DNA from: Candidatus Limimonas egerieequi
Lineage (GTDB): Bacteria; Bacillota; Clostridia; Oscillospirales; Acutalibacteraceae
Assembly: GCA_018064455.1 (NCBI GenBank)
Contig: JAGHVH010000005.1
Coordinates: 1-54,930 of the forward strand
DNA: 54,930 bases
Direction of reading: 5' to 3'
Shown: positions 8,903 through 17,837 of the stretch, one piece after another
Position numbering within the stretch: the first letter of the stretch is position 1
How the letters are laid out: each line of letters opens with the position of its first letter
Made by a program: the position numbers and the translations under genes
Notes under the pieces: generated by a model
Told to the model about the DNA's origin: nothing
What the model saw: the letters and a program-made list of their open reading frames with translations, nothing else
Databases searched by the model: none

Positions 8903-10381
8903 TTAGATGCCAAGCATGTCGTAAACACACTGTTCCATATCAGCAACTTTTGATACAGAGCTAAAACGAATCTCTCTGTCACGAAGTCCACGGAGTGGAA
9001 TAGGAATATGTGTTGCAGTAAGGTTGCAAAGTTCGTCTGCCATATCGAGCTCGTCCATCTCTGGTGTTACGCCGTTGATTGCTGTAAGTACAGCCTTTGG
9101 GAACTTGTAAGCAGAAGCAGTTGACGCTACAACAGTTGGTGTGCCATCTGTTGTCTTCTCATGAACTGCGAGTGCAATTGCTGTATGAGTATCTGTAAGA
9201 TAACCCTTGTCAAATGTTGACTTTATTGTCTGTGCGTCCTCTTCCTCTGTTGCATAACCTGCAATGAAGTCCTCTTTGATTGCAGTGAGGATTGCATCTG
9301 ATACTGTGTACTTGCCACAGTCTGTCAATGCGCTCATATATCCACGGATTTCCTCATCATTCTCGCCTGAGAGATGGAATAGGAGCCTCTCAAGGTTAGA
9401 TGAAATAAGGATGTCCATTGATGGTGAAGTTGTGAGATAGAAATCTCTGTTTCTGTCGTATGTACCAGTTGTCAAGAAGTCTGTAAGTACGTTGTTTTGG
9501 TTAGATGCGCAAACAAGTCTTCTAATTGGAATACCCATCTGCTTTGCATAGTAAGCAGCGAGGATGTTACCAAAGTTACCTGTTGGTACAACTACATCCA
9601 TAGTCTCACCAAGGAAGATTTCACCCTGTGAAACCATATCGCAGTATGCGCTGCAATAGTAAACAACCTGTGGTACAAGACGACCCCAGTTGATTGAGTT
9701 TGCTGATGAGAACATCATGCCATTCTCGGCAAGCTTGTCAGCAATTCTCTTGTCAGTAAAGATCTTTTTAACGCCTGTCTGAGCGTCGTCGAAGTTACCT
9801 TCGATTGCACAAACGCCAACGTTTTTACCCTCTTGTGTCTGCATCTGAAGCTTCTGCATAGCGCTGACACCCTGGTTTGGATAGAATACCAAAATACGTG
9901 TGCCTGGAACATCTTTAAAGCCCTCAAGAGCAGCCTTACCTGTGTCACCAGATGTTGCAACAAGGATTACTATCTCCTTGTCTGGTGCCGCCTTCTTAGA
10001 AGCTGTTGTAAGGAGATATGGAAGGAGCTGTAATGCCATATCTTTGAAAGCACAAGTTGGGCCCCAGAAAAGTTGCAAAATATTGGTGTGGTCGCAGAGG
10101 TTTACTACTGGTGCAGGGTTACCCGACTCGAACTTACCGTCACGATAAGCACCTTCTACGCAGTAATCAATCTCTTCCCCAGTAAAGTCTGTGAGGTAGA
10201 GTGAGAGAATCTTCTTTGCCCTCTCCTTGTATGAAAGTGGAATGAGTGCATCAATGTCATCACGAGTGAGTTTTGGTATCTCGCAAGGAACAAAAAGCCC
10301 ACCTTCGTCCGAGATACCCTTAGTGATAGCTTCTGATGCAGTTACCCTAAGGTCCTTGTTTCTTGTGCTTGTGTAATACAT
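8903..10381 (-). CDS. thrC: Threonine synthase
   Basis: A 492-residue PLP enzyme converting O-phosphohomoserine to threonine. The PLP lysine is in TCAFKDMALQ (about residue 113). The phosphate-binding loop ATSGDTGKAAL follows, and PTGNFGNILAAYYAKQ is seen at about 265-280. The length matches the long (E. coli/fungal type) thrC family. It lies between yraN and the phosphohydrolase on the same strand. Other threonine pathway genes are not in the window. Confidence 0.95.
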   Translation of the reverse strand: MYYTSTRNKDLRVTASEAITKGISDEGGLFVPCEIPKLTRDDIDALIPLSYKERAKKILSLYLTDFTGEEIDYCVEGAYRDGKFESGNPAPVVNLCDHTNILQLFWGPTCAFKDMALQLLPYLLTTASKKAAPDKEIVILVATSGDTGKAALEGFKDVPGTRILVFYPNQGVSAMQKLQMQTQEGKNVGVCAIEGNFDDAQTGVKKIFTDKRIADKLAENGMMFSSANSINWGRLVPQVVYYCSAYCDMVSQGEIFLGETMDVVVPTGNFGNILAAYYAKQMGIPIRRLVCASNQNNVLTDFLTTGTYDRNRDFYLTTSPSMDILISSNLERLLFHLSGENDEEIRGYMSALTDCGKYTVSDAILTAIKEDFIAGYATEEEDAQTIKSTFDKGYLTDTHTAIALAVHEKTTDGTPTVVASTASAYKFPKAVLTAINGVTPEMDELDMADELCNLTATHIPIPLRGLRDREIRFSSVSKVADMEQCVYDMLGI

Positions 10382-10393
10382 ATACCTACTCCT

Positions 10394-10768
10394 TCATTCT
10401 AAGCAAAACGCATTTTCAATCATGCGAATATTTACATCATTTTCATCAACATTAATTTCCATGCAGTCAAAGCGTGGCTGAAGGCCAGCTTTCTCAACCT
10501 GTCGCGCATGAGTCGCTAGATAATACTCTGCGGATTTGATTATCCGCTGTTGTTTTTGTGGTGAGATTGACTCAAATCCAGTTGCAAGATTATTACTAGA
10601 ACTACGTGTTTTTACCTCAACAAAGCAGAGGAAACGCTCAGACGTTGCGATAATATCTATCTCGCCGAAACGGCTGATAAAGTTTTGCTCTAGTATCCTG
10701 TACCCTGTCGCCTCCAAATACTCCTTTGCGAGGCGCTCGCCATCTACACCAAGACCAGATGTCTTCAT
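10394..10768 (-). CDS. yraN: YraN family (UPF0102) endonuclease-like protein
   Basis: A 124-residue protein with the restriction-endonuclease-like core of UPF0102: GEIDIIA (about 36-42), then FVEVKTR (about 49-55). These provide the D...E-x-K residues of the PD-(D/E)XK fold. The role in the cell is poorly defined. It overlaps the rnhB stop by one base (TGATG), and the rnhB-yraN pairing is widespread in bacteria. Confidence 0.92.
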   Translation of the reverse strand: MKTSGLGVDGERLAKEYLEATGYRILEQNFISRFGEIDIIATSERFLCFVEVKTRSSSNNLATGFESISPQKQQRIIKSAEYYLATHARQVEKAGLQPRFDCMEINVDENDVNIRMIENAFCLE

Positions 10769-11379
10769 CAGTGCATCTTTTTGAGGAAGGTCATTCGATG
10801 AATCTCGGATGGACCATTTTCCCTAATCATTTGATAGTGCAATGCTGTGCCATAGCCCTTGTGCTTTTCAAACTGGTACTGTGGATAGAGTTTTGCCATT
10901 TCAAGCATATAGCGGTCCCTTGATACTTTGGCAAGTATCGATGCTGCCGCAATACTCATTGACTTGGCGTCTCCCTTGACAACAGTCTCCTCCTCACATG
11001 GGAGACCTGGCTTTTTATTGCCATCTATCAATGCCTTATCAGGTTTCACCGCAAGGCCGTCATAGGCCCTGTTCATTGCAAGGAATGTTGCTTTTAAAAT
11101 GTTGATGTCATCTATTTCTTTTTCAGAGGAGGAAGCAACGCTATAACTGATTGCCTTTTCAACAATGATGTCGAAAAGTTCCTCTCTCTTTTTTTCTGTG
11201 AGTTTCTTGGAATCGTTAAGACCAGGAATCTCGCAGTCCAGTGGAAGTACCACTGCTGCTGCAAGAACTGGTCCAGCGAGCGGACCGCGTCCAGCCTCAT
11301 CTATTCCACATACGACAGGGTAGCCATCAGCGATGGCCTGTCGTTCAAAATCATATGTTGGGGAGGTTTTTTCTGCCAT
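10768..11379 (-). CDS. rnhB: Ribonuclease HII
   Basis: A 203-residue RNase HII that removes ribonucleotides and RNA primers from DNA hybrids. The signature GIDEAGRGPLAGPV (about 20-33) gives the D-E-G catalytic motif. Further acidic residues are in LIDGNKKP and KGDAKSMSIAAASILAKV. The gene is normal in length, starting 2 bp after rbgA ends. Confidence 0.96.
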   Translation of the reverse strand: MAEKTSPTYDFERQAIADGYPVVCGIDEAGRGPLAGPVLAAAVVLPLDCEIPGLNDSKKLTEKKREELFDIIVEKAISYSVASSSEKEIDDINILKATFLAMNRAYDGLAVKPDKALIDGNKKPGLPCEEETVVKGDAKSMSIAAASILAKVSRDRYMLEMAKLYPQYQFEKHKGYGTALHYQMIRENGPSEIHRMTFLKKMH

Positions 11380-11381
11380 AA

Positions 11382-12257
11382 TTAGTCCCTCCCTGGACGC
11401 TCAAAGGTCAATCGACCAAGTTTGCCGCCCCTATACTCATCGAGCAGTGTTGCGGCAGCACGCTCGGTGTCAATACATCCACCGCGTGCCTTCATGCCAC
11501 GAGCTGCGCCTATACTCTCAAGGAGTTCATAGGACTCCTGCTCACAATCCTCTGCGCTAATTTTATATCTCTCGATAAGGCGATCAGCATAGTCAACCTT
11601 GAGCACATCAAGAAGCCTTACAGCTATTGTTTCTGAGTCGAGTATCTCATCCTTAACCGAGCCGATGAATGCAAGCTTATCGCCTACTGCTGGATCATCA
11701 AACTTTGGCCAGAGCACACCTGGGGTGTCAAGGAGCTCAATGCCGTTGCCACAGGCAACCCATTGACTTGTCCTTGTAACGCCTGGTCTGTCCGCAGTCT
11801 TTAATCGATTGCGCCCGCTCATCTTGTTGATAAATATTGATTTACCGGTATTTGGAATGCCAACAACCATAAAACGCAATGCCTTACCTGGCATGCCCTT
11901 ATCGATGTTGGACTGTATCTTATCAGCGAGTGCTGCTTTTACCAAATCGTCAAATTTATTAAGTCCCTTGCCGCTCTTGCAATCCACTGGAAGAGCATAC
12001 GCTCCCAAAGCCTCGAAATGACGAATCCACAAGGCAGTGGCGTTGCTGTCAGCAACGTCGCACTTATTGAGTAGGATGATACGAGGCTTTGAACTTGTGA
12101 GCTCGTCGAGCTCTGGGTTGCGCGAGGACACTGGTATCCTCGCATCAACGAGCTCAACCACTGCGTCCACAAGTGGTAGATTCTCTTTGATCTTGCGGCG
12201 TGTCTTGGCCATATGGCCAGGGAACCACTGAACCGTCTGCTTTTGAATGTCAGCCAT
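11382..12257 (-). CDS. rbgA: Ribosome biogenesis GTPase RbgA (YlqF)
   Basis: A circularly permuted GTPase of 291 residues that matures the 50S subunit. The start chosen is the ATG at 12257 (MADIQKQTVQWFPGHMAKT); an upstream in-frame extension runs inside the signal peptidase gene and has no family support. Motifs occur in permuted order: G4 NKCD, then G1 GIPNTGKS, then G3 DTPGVLWP. Its start lies one base after the stop of the preceding signal peptidase gene. Confidence 0.96.
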   Translation of the reverse strand: MADIQKQTVQWFPGHMAKTRRKIKENLPLVDAVVELVDARIPVSSRNPELDELTSSKPRIILLNKCDVADSNATALWIRHFEALGAYALPVDCKSGKGLNKFDDLVKAALADKIQSNIDKGMPGKALRFMVVGIPNTGKSIFINKMSGRNRLKTADRPGVTRTSQWVACGNGIELLDTPGVLWPKFDDPAVGDKLAFIGSVKDEILDSETIAVRLLDVLKVDYADRLIERYKISAEDCEQESYELLESIGAARGMKARGGCIDTERAAATLLDEYRGGKLGRLTFERPGRD

Positions 12258-12258
12258 T

Positions 12259-12807
12259 TCAGTTACTCTTTCTAAGGTCAAGACTTGTAAAACCGTTTTC
12301 AGTGATGGCAATGTTAGCCTTGCCAAGCACATAGCGGTTATCGATAAGTCCAATAATTGTTGAACGTGAGTCAATAGAGCCCTGTCTATTATCGCCCATT
12401 ACAAAGCACTTTCCTTCTGGTACGGTAAGTGGGAACTCTACATCATAGCTATTGGTTGTTGCGTTATTGATATACTTCTCGTAAATCTCGTTGCCGTTGA
12501 TATAAACAGCGCCTGTTTCAAAGTTGATATCAATCTCCTGTCCCTCTGTTGCAATTACACGCTTGATGATGTTTTCATTGAGCTCATTTGGCTGTGCGAT
12601 TACTACTACATCACCATAGCCAGGCTTGTAATTGGCATATGACTGGTCAACCATTACCCAGTCACCTGACACAAGTGTTGGATTCATAGAACCACCGATT
12701 ACACCGACAAAGCGTGTAACGAATGTAAAGATAATTGCTATGATAGCTGATGCCATGACAAGGACGCTTACGCCCTCATAGCAAAGTGTTAAAAGTTTCT
12801 CCTTCAT
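12259..12807 (-). CDS. lepB: Signal peptidase I (second copy of a tandem pair)
   Basis: A 182-residue type I signal peptidase with one N-terminal membrane segment (about 12-33). The catalytic Ser is in GGSMNPTLVSGDWV (about 40) and the catalytic Lys in NIIKRVIA (about 83). The C-terminal box is VMGDNRQGSIDSR. It releases exported proteins by removing signal peptides on the outer face of the membrane. It follows directly on another signal peptidase gene, from which it differs clearly in sequence, so the pair is not a recent duplication. Confidence 0.94.
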   Translation of the reverse strand: MKEKLLTLCYEGVSVLVMASAIIAIIFTFVTRFVGVIGGSMNPTLVSGDWVMVDQSYANYKPGYGDVVVIAQPNELNENIIKRVIATEGQEIDINFETGAVYINGNEIYEKYINNATTNSYDVEFPLTVPEGKCFVMGDNRQGSIDSRSTIIGLIDNRYVLGKANIAITENGFTSLDLRKSN

Positions 12808-13377
12808 TTATGACGCCTCCGGTTTATCAAAATCTATGACCATTTTGCCTACTATATACTGCTCGTTTATCAGTCCAATTGAACCCGAGCGTGAATCAAG
12901 CGAATCATTACGGTTGTCTCCCATACAGAAGAGGTAGCCCTCTGGCACCTCAAATGGGAAATTCGGTCCATCCATAAAACTTACATACGTTGGCTCGGCG
13001 ATGTAATCCTCATCTAGCGCCTCACCATTTACATAGACAATTCCCTTTTCAAAGTCTATGTCTATCGTGTCGCCACCTACAGCGATTACTCGCTTAATCA
13101 GCGACTCCTCGTCCTCACGGTGAATTACCACAATGTCACCGTATTTATAATTCTTGCTTATGTTGGTGATGATGAGGCGGTCCTCATCATCAAGTGTAGG
13201 CACCATCGACCTACCATCAACGGTCGCGACTCTAAAGAAGAAGAGCAACATTATCGCAACAGCAATTACTGCTGACATAACCGACGAAATGATGTCGTAG
13301 GTCGTTGAAAGGCGCCTATAACCGCGCTTGCCAAATATGCGCACGTCCTTGAACGTCACTTCATAATGCTCTGTCAT
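12808..13377 (-). CDS. lepB: Signal peptidase I (first copy of a tandem pair)
   Basis: A 189-residue type I signal peptidase. A cytosolic N-terminal stretch of about 30 residues precedes one membrane segment. The catalytic Ser is in DGRSMVPTL (about 58), the Lys in SLIKRVIAVGG, and the box CMGDNRNDSLDSRS is intact. It heads the operon lepB-lepB-rbgA-rnhB-yraN-thrC-phosphohydrolase. An AGGTGAC ribosome site and a promoter lie upstream. Confidence 0.94.
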   Translation of the reverse strand: MTEHYEVTFKDVRIFGKRGYRRLSTTYDIISSVMSAVIAVAIMLLFFFRVATVDGRSMVPTLDDEDRLIITNISKNYKYGDIVVIHREDEESLIKRVIAVGGDTIDIDFEKGIVYVNGEALDEDYIAEPTYVSFMDGPNFPFEVPEGYLFCMGDNRNDSLDSRSGSIGLINEQYIVGKMVIDFDKPEAS

Positions 13378-13414
13378 CTAAAAAGTCACCTCCCGTAATT
13401 TTTCTTGAACAAAA

Positions 13415-13443
13415 ATTATACTATGAATAGGTCACAAAAGCAA
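13415..13443 (-). promoter_or_regulatory. Promoter of the lepB-rbgA-rnhB-thrC operon
   Basis: The minus strand has a -35-like TTGCTT (13438-13443), a 17-bp spacer and a perfect -10 TATAAT (13415-13420), about 40 bp upstream of the first lepB start. Confidence 0.65.
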
Positions 13444-13454
13444 TATATATAAAA

Positions 13455-13480
13455 AGAGGGTGTCCAAACGGACACCCTCT
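13455..13480 (-). terminator. Terminator of the dehydratase operon
   Basis: An 11-bp perfect stem AGAGGGTGTCC/GGACACCCTCT with a 4-base loop and T-runs on both strands. On the minus strand it follows the 52-residue gene and precedes the lepB promoter. Confidence 0.92.
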
Positions 13481-13488
13481 CTTTTTGC

Positions 13489-13647
13489 TTATAGTCTCTT
13501 GTCTCTCTCGATTGAGTCATAGTGCTTAGTCATAAATGGCTGAAGCAAAGCTACGAGCTTTGTATCGAGGTTGAACCAATAGATTCCAACTGTTGCAAGG
13601 AAGAGACTAACTGCAGTAATAATTAGTGTTTTAAGCATCTTTAACAT
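13489..13647 (-). CDS. 52-residue membrane peptide at the end of the dehydratase operon
   Basis: A small gene: ATG at 13647 with an AGGAGG ribosome site 9 bp upstream, and TAA at 13489. The product starts MLKMLKTLIITAVSLFLATV, giving one hydrophobic segment (about 7-23). A short loop and an amphipathic charged tail ending SIERDKRL follow. It begins 18 bp after the activase gene and ends just before the operon terminator, so it is co-transcribed with the 2-hydroxyacyl-CoA dehydratase genes. I do not recognise a family. It could anchor or modulate the enzyme at the membrane, but that is a guess. Confidence 0.7.
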   Translation of the reverse strand: MLKMLKTLIITAVSLFLATVGIYWFNLDTKLVALLQPFMTKHYDSIERDKRL

Positions 13648-13664
13648 CTGCGTTAATCCTCCTT

Positions 13665-14459
13665 TTAGTTAGCCATACCCTTCTGGCGAGCATACTCGGC
13701 AGCGCCGAGAGCACCCATAAGCTGTGGGTCTGTCTTGAGTTCAACAACATTGAGCTTTAATACGTGCTCAATAGCAGCCTTAAGGCCGTCATTCTTTGCA
13801 CAACCACCTGTAAGTGTGATGCTATCAACAGCGCCAGCCTTCTTTGCCATTACGAAGCAACGCTTTGCAATAGCCATCTGGATACCAGCAGCAATCTCAT
13901 CAGTTGGCTTACCCTCACCAACGAGAGTGATAACCTCTGACTCAGCAAATACTGTGCACTGAGCTGTGATTGGAATAACGTTCTTTGCTGTAAGTGAAAG
14001 CTTTGAGAACTCTGGAAGGTCCATCTCAAATGCACGAGCCATAGCCTCGTAGAAACGACCTGTACCAGCAGCACACTTATCGTTCATAGCAAAGTTCTTA
14101 ACTGTACCATCTTTGTCGATAGCGATACCCTTAACATCCTGGCCACCGATGTCGATAATTGCTTTAACATCAGGGTTTGTTACGTGTACGCCCATAGCGT
14201 GGCAAGAGATCTCTGAGATGTTTTCATCAGCAAATGGAACCTTGTTACGGCCGTAACCTGTACCAACGAGATATGTAAGATCCTTTGATGACTTAAGGTC
14301 AGCAACCTTACCTACTACTTCTTCCATTGCCATGATAGCACTCTGCTCAGAATTTATCTTGCTGCGAAGAGTTGTATCAGCAACGATCTTGCCGTTTTCA
14401 TCTAAAATAACTGCTTTTGTGTATGTAGAACCTACGTCACATCCGCCAAAATATTTCAT
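13665..14459 (-). CDS. 2-hydroxyacyl-CoA dehydratase activase (HgdC/FldI type)
   Basis: A 264-residue BadF/BadG/HgdC family ATPase. These homodimers hold one [4Fe-4S] cluster between subunits and use ATP to push a low-potential electron into the dehydratase. Visible are the ASKHA nucleotide motifs GGCDVGSTYTKAVI (residues 4-17) and DIGGQDVKGIAI (about 102-113). The two cluster cysteines are in NDKCAAGTGRF (about 128) and TAQCTVFAE (about 167). The length is typical. It lies 18 bp after the 514-residue dehydratase subunit. The enzyme type is highly oxygen sensitive, implying an anaerobe. Confidence 0.93.
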   Translation of the reverse strand: MKYFGGCDVGSTYTKAVILDENGKIVADTTLRSKINSEQSAIMAMEEVVGKVADLKSSKDLTYLVGTGYGRNKVPFADENISEISCHAMGVHVTNPDVKAIIDIGGQDVKGIAIDKDGTVKNFAMNDKCAAGTGRFYEAMARAFEMDLPEFSKLSLTAKNVIPITAQCTVFAESEVITLVGEGKPTDEIAAGIQMAIAKRCFVMAKKAGAVDSITLTGGCAKNDGLKAAIEHVLKLNVVELKTDPQLMGALGAAEYARQKGMAN

Positions 14460-14477
14460 AATTAATTCCTCCGTTTA

Positions 14478-16022
14478 TTACCAGCATTCGCTGTCATCAA
14501 AATCAACAAGTGATGGGTCAAGTGGTTCCTCGCGCATAACAAGTGACATGTAATCATTGATGTCCTCACGCATATCGCGGCGAGAGATTGATGTACACTC
14601 AAAGAGGTCCTGTTTTACCCATACGAAGTTGATTCCGCGCTTTCTTGCCTCTTCTTCGAAGAGACCATTGATAGCGCCAACGCCCTTACAAGAAATCTGG
14701 TCAAACATAATAACCATATCAGCATTGTATTCAGCAACCTTAGCCCAAAGGTCATCGAACATTACGTGGATACCGCCCTTGGTATGAACACGCATTGTTG
14801 CGCCCTGAATCTGCTTTGCAAGGCCCTCTAGAATTGTATCCTCAGAAGTTGTGTCGATTGTGTCAAAGCCCATGAAATCAATCATATCAGCTACAACATC
14901 AACACCCCAGCAGTTGAGGATCCATGCGTTGAAGTTTGCGTACATATTAGCAGGTGTGTTCCAAATAACAGCTCTGTGCTTGATTACCTTTGGACACTCA
15001 CGATTTGAAACCTGCTCACGAAGGTATGCATTAACCTTTCTGTCGTTTTCAAGACAAGGTGTCTCACCACCTGTTACCTGGTGCTCAAAGATACTGTAAA
15101 GCCACATTGTACTACCAGTGTGTGGTGGAATATCTGTACGGTTGAGTTCCCACTTTTCACGGCGGAGTTCAACCTGCTCGTTCCAAATAGCGATTGCAGC
15201 ACGAAGTGCATCCCAATCGTACTTTGTATCATACTGCTTCTCAACAAATTTAATCATTTCACGGAGCTCTGCAATAGCGTACTCCTGAACGTCGTCACGC
15301 TTCCAACGAAGTGGAATGTTGAGTGGGTAAGTTGGGAGCTGATAACGTCTATCCTGAAGTGCAGATGTCATGATTGAACCATCGCAAGGCATGTTACAAG
15401 AAACAAAGCCCTTTGCAGCAACTACTGGATAGTCATCGTCAATTGCGATACCAAGCTCTGTTACAGGGAGAGGACATACATCAGCAGGGAGGCCATAAGA
15501 CTCTGTCTGAGCGATGTAGTACTCTGGTGAGTGACAGTTGATAAGAGAAGGAAGGTATTCAGGAATCTCCTGCCAAAGGATTGGCTTGAGGTCTGGGAAT
15601 CCCTTAAAGATAAGTGCTGGGATAAGTTCATCTACTGGGAGAATCTTTTCGCCAGCCTTGATAGCCTTCTCATCGCCTGGATGGAGGTGAAGGTCAGCCT
15701 CAAAGAGTGTATCAAGAAGGTCAGTAACAGAAACAGCGAGAGCGTTCATGTTATTTCTTGATGCCTTAAGTGCTGCGCCACGCGCGCCCTCCATAATCCT
15801 ATCGTAGAATGATGGAACCTTGAGGTAATCAAACATCCAACGATAGCGGAAAAGTGCCTTAACATTTGTTACAGGATGGCCAAGTGCCCACTTAAGGAGT
15901 GTACCCCAAAGTCCACACCACATCTTATAGTCATAAGCTGTGTCCTTAAGACCACGCCATTCACGGTGCTTATAAATACCAGTTTTATCAGTGTAGATAC
16001 TAGCAAGTCCTTTATCTGCCAT
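14478..16022 (-). CDS. 2-hydroxyacyl-CoA dehydratase, larger subunit
   Basis: A 514-residue member of the HgdA/HgdB (benzoyl-CoA reductase/2-hydroxyglutaryl-CoA dehydratase D-component) family. Conserved-looking cysteines include SCNMPCDGSIMTS (about 208-220), DQISCKGVGAING and the C-terminal ECTSISRRD. The family removes water from 2-hydroxyacyl-CoA through a ketyl radical, using a [4Fe-4S] cluster. It is somewhat longer than HgdA (about 480). Its start shares a base with the stop of the 399-residue subunit (TAATG). The substrate (2-hydroxyglutaryl-, lactoyl-, phenyllactoyl- or 2-hydroxyisocaproyl-CoA) cannot be read from the sequence. Confidence 0.88.
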   Translation of the reverse strand: MADKGLASIYTDKTGIYKHREWRGLKDTAYDYKMWCGLWGTLLKWALGHPVTNVKALFRYRWMFDYLKVPSFYDRIMEGARGAALKASRNNMNALAVSVTDLLDTLFEADLHLHPGDEKAIKAGEKILPVDELIPALIFKGFPDLKPILWQEIPEYLPSLINCHSPEYYIAQTESYGLPADVCPLPVTELGIAIDDDYPVVAAKGFVSCNMPCDGSIMTSALQDRRYQLPTYPLNIPLRWKRDDVQEYAIAELREMIKFVEKQYDTKYDWDALRAAIAIWNEQVELRREKWELNRTDIPPHTGSTMWLYSIFEHQVTGGETPCLENDRKVNAYLREQVSNRECPKVIKHRAVIWNTPANMYANFNAWILNCWGVDVVADMIDFMGFDTIDTTSEDTILEGLAKQIQGATMRVHTKGGIHVMFDDLWAKVAEYNADMVIMFDQISCKGVGAINGLFEEEARKRGINFVWVKQDLFECTSISRRDMREDINDYMSLVMREEPLDPSLVDFDDSECW

Positions 16023-17221
16023 TATTTAGCACCTCCTGCTTTTTGAATCTTTTTAATCTCAACAGACTCAACAAAAGCCTGGATACGTGTTCTAAGCTGG
16101 CCTGCGCCTGCGATTACGTATTCACGGTCAATTTGGAGTACTGGGATATCGTCGCCATCGTCAAGGAATTTAGCGTTCTCGAGCATTCTTTCATAGCCCC
16201 AGAAGTCGCAGAACTTAGCCTGCTCATAGATGATACCATCAGCACCATAGTCCTCGTAAAGTTTACGAGCAATAGCGTGACGCTCCTCTATCTTGTCCTT
16301 TGACATGAAACGAGGACACTGATTCTCTGCGAGATAGAATTCACAAACCTGCTCAAGTGCTGGTCTGTCAGTTGTAAGTGGAATCTGCTTTCTGCCAGGG
16401 ATTGAACCGAAGCAATAACGGTCAGCAACAACGTAAGCATTGCATGACTCCATAATCTCTGAGAAAGTATAGTCATCAAGTTCCGATCCAACGACTACGA
16501 AACGTGCTCTCCATGGGCACTTCTCGTCTGGCTTTCTCTTCTTTAAATCAGCGTAAGTTTCCTTAAGATAAGGGAGAATAAGGCTTGTTGGGCAAGCATA
16601 ACTTACAAGGCAAAGGATATGGAATTCGCGAGGAGTGATAACTGGATTCTCAGCCTTACGAAGCTCTGAAATTGCCTCAAAAATCTTGCACATTTCGTTG
16701 TGTTCCTTAACAGCCTTACGAATAGCCTTGTCAGAAATATCAACGCCAAAGTTGTCCTTAAGTTTATCAAGGAATTCAACCTGAATCATATGCTCATAGT
16801 GCTTGTTACCATGCTCTGTAATTTTCATTGGAGCATCAAGGAAACCATGTGTGAATGTTGGGTTGTCGATGAGCCTAAACTCAACAACGTTCTCAACAAC
16901 ACGGTTCATCTGCTGACATGTGTCTGTTCCAGCCCACATATCAAGGAAGTTATAACCGCCTTCGAAAGCGCGCTCTACAAGAGCACGGCTGTAGCCGCAG
17001 ATGAAACTTGACATGTAATACTGTGAAATGTCAAGTGAGCCTGTATTAGGTGCTCTGAGTCTTACTGAGAAAGCGTTTCCAACGTTAAGAAGTACCTCAG
17101 GAACATAGAAGCAAGTGTAGCCTACTGCTACTCCGCCTTCACTTTTTGCCTGCTGAACGAGTTCGTTGTTAGCCTGCTCAAGAAGATCCTCATAAAAATG
17201 AATGTGCTTTAAATCTTTCAT
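16022..17221 (-). CDS. 2-hydroxyacyl-CoA dehydratase, smaller subunit
   Basis: A 399-residue member of the same dehydratase family and first gene of its operon. Cysteines likely to serve cluster ligation occur in GVAVGYTCFYVPE (about 31-43), SSFICGYSRAL, ADRYCFGSIPGRK and EQAKFCDFWGYE (about 337-348). It pairs with the 514-residue subunit. The leader has a TATAAT -10 on the minus strand (17265-17270) with a weak -35, and an AAAGGAGAG ribosome site. No CoA-transferase, CoA-ligase or electron-transfer flavoprotein gene is in the operon, unlike classic hgd, fld or had clusters. Confidence 0.88.
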   Translation of the reverse strand: MKDLKHIHFYEDLLEQANNELVQQAKSEGGVAVGYTCFYVPEVLLNVGNAFSVRLRAPNTGSLDISQYYMSSFICGYSRALVERAFEGGYNFLDMWAGTDTCQQMNRVVENVVEFRLIDNPTFTHGFLDAPMKITEHGNKHYEHMIQVEFLDKLKDNFGVDISDKAIRKAVKEHNEMCKIFEAISELRKAENPVITPREFHILCLVSYACPTSLILPYLKETYADLKKRKPDEKCPWRARFVVVGSELDDYTFSEIMESCNAYVVADRYCFGSIPGRKQIPLTTDRPALEQVCEFYLAENQCPRFMSKDKIEERHAIARKLYEDYGADGIIYEQAKFCDFWGYERMLENAKFLDDGDDIPVLQIDREYVIAGAGQLRTRIQAFVESVEIKKIQKAGGAK

Positions 17222-17355
17222 TTTTAAGTTACTCTCCTTTTTGTGAATTTTTTAACACCTTTTTATTATAAAGTAAACGTGTGTATAAAAAAAGAATAAA
17301 GAGAGTTTAAGTGTATAGAAAAATAATTTATTTTTTTATGCAAAAACACGCAAAA

Positions 17356-17383
17356 AAAGAGGACGACAAAAGTCGTCCTCTTT
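17356..17383 (-). terminator. Terminator of rplS
   Basis: A 12-bp stem AAAGAGGACGAC/GTCGTCCTCTTT with an AAAA loop, followed on the minus strand by a T-run. It lies 14 bp after the rplS stop. Confidence 0.93.
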
Positions 17384-17396
17384 GATTGCCATTAAA

Positions 17397-17738
17397 TTAA
17401 AGCTGTTCTTTAACCTTTGCAGCCTTACCAACACGATCACGAAGATAGTAGAGCTTGCTACGACGAACCTTACCCTTACGGATAACTTCAATCTTCTCAA
17501 CGTTTGGTGAGTTGAGTGGGAATACCTTCTCAACACCTACGCCGTATGATACACGACGAACTGTGAATGTCTCTGAAACTCCGCCACCGCGCTTAGCGAT
17601 TACAGTACCTTCAAAAACCTGGATTCTCTCTCTGTTACCTTCCTTAATTTTAACGTGAACCTTTACAGTGTCACCGATGTTAAACTTAGTCTGGTCTTCT
17701 TTAATCTGGCCTTCTGTGATGATTTTAAGTGCATCCAT
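17397..17738 (-). CDS. rplS: 50S ribosomal protein L19
   Basis: A 113-residue L19, a component of the 30S-50S bridge region. Family signatures [20 protein letters not shown]-like sequence (here [16 protein letters not shown]) and [18 protein letters not shown] are clear. It is a single-gene unit with its own promoter, a structured leader and a strong terminator. Confidence 0.97.
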   Translation of the reverse strand: MDALKIITEGQIKEDQTKFNIGDTVKVHVKIKEGNRERIQVFEGTVIAKRGGGVSETFTVRRVSYGVGVEKVFPLNSPNVEKIEVIRKGKVRRSKLYYLRDRVGKAAKVKEQL

Positions 17739-17754
17739 TTTATTTATCCTCCAT

Positions 17755-17831
17755 TAAAAAATCAGAACGTTCATACACAGTGACTGCCAGAGGACCGTCC
17801 GGGAAGTTGTTTGAACCGTCTGTTCAAACGC
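17755..17831 (-). promoter_or_regulatory. Structured rplS leader (possible L19 leader element)
   Basis: The transcribed leader of about 90 nt contains a perfect 8-bp hairpin GTTTGAAC-5nt-GTTCAAAC (17809-17829) and a GC-rich segment around GGACGGTCC. Low-GC Gram-positives are known to carry an L19 leader RNA that mediates ribosomal protein autoregulation. The position fits, but I cannot confirm the family from the primary sequence alone. Confidence 0.45.
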
Positions 17832-17837
17832 TCAAAT

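Noticed and set aside
12808-13377. Recent duplication of the signal peptidase gene
   Set aside because: The two proteins differ throughout outside the catalytic boxes, so an old paralog pair is more likely than a recent duplication.
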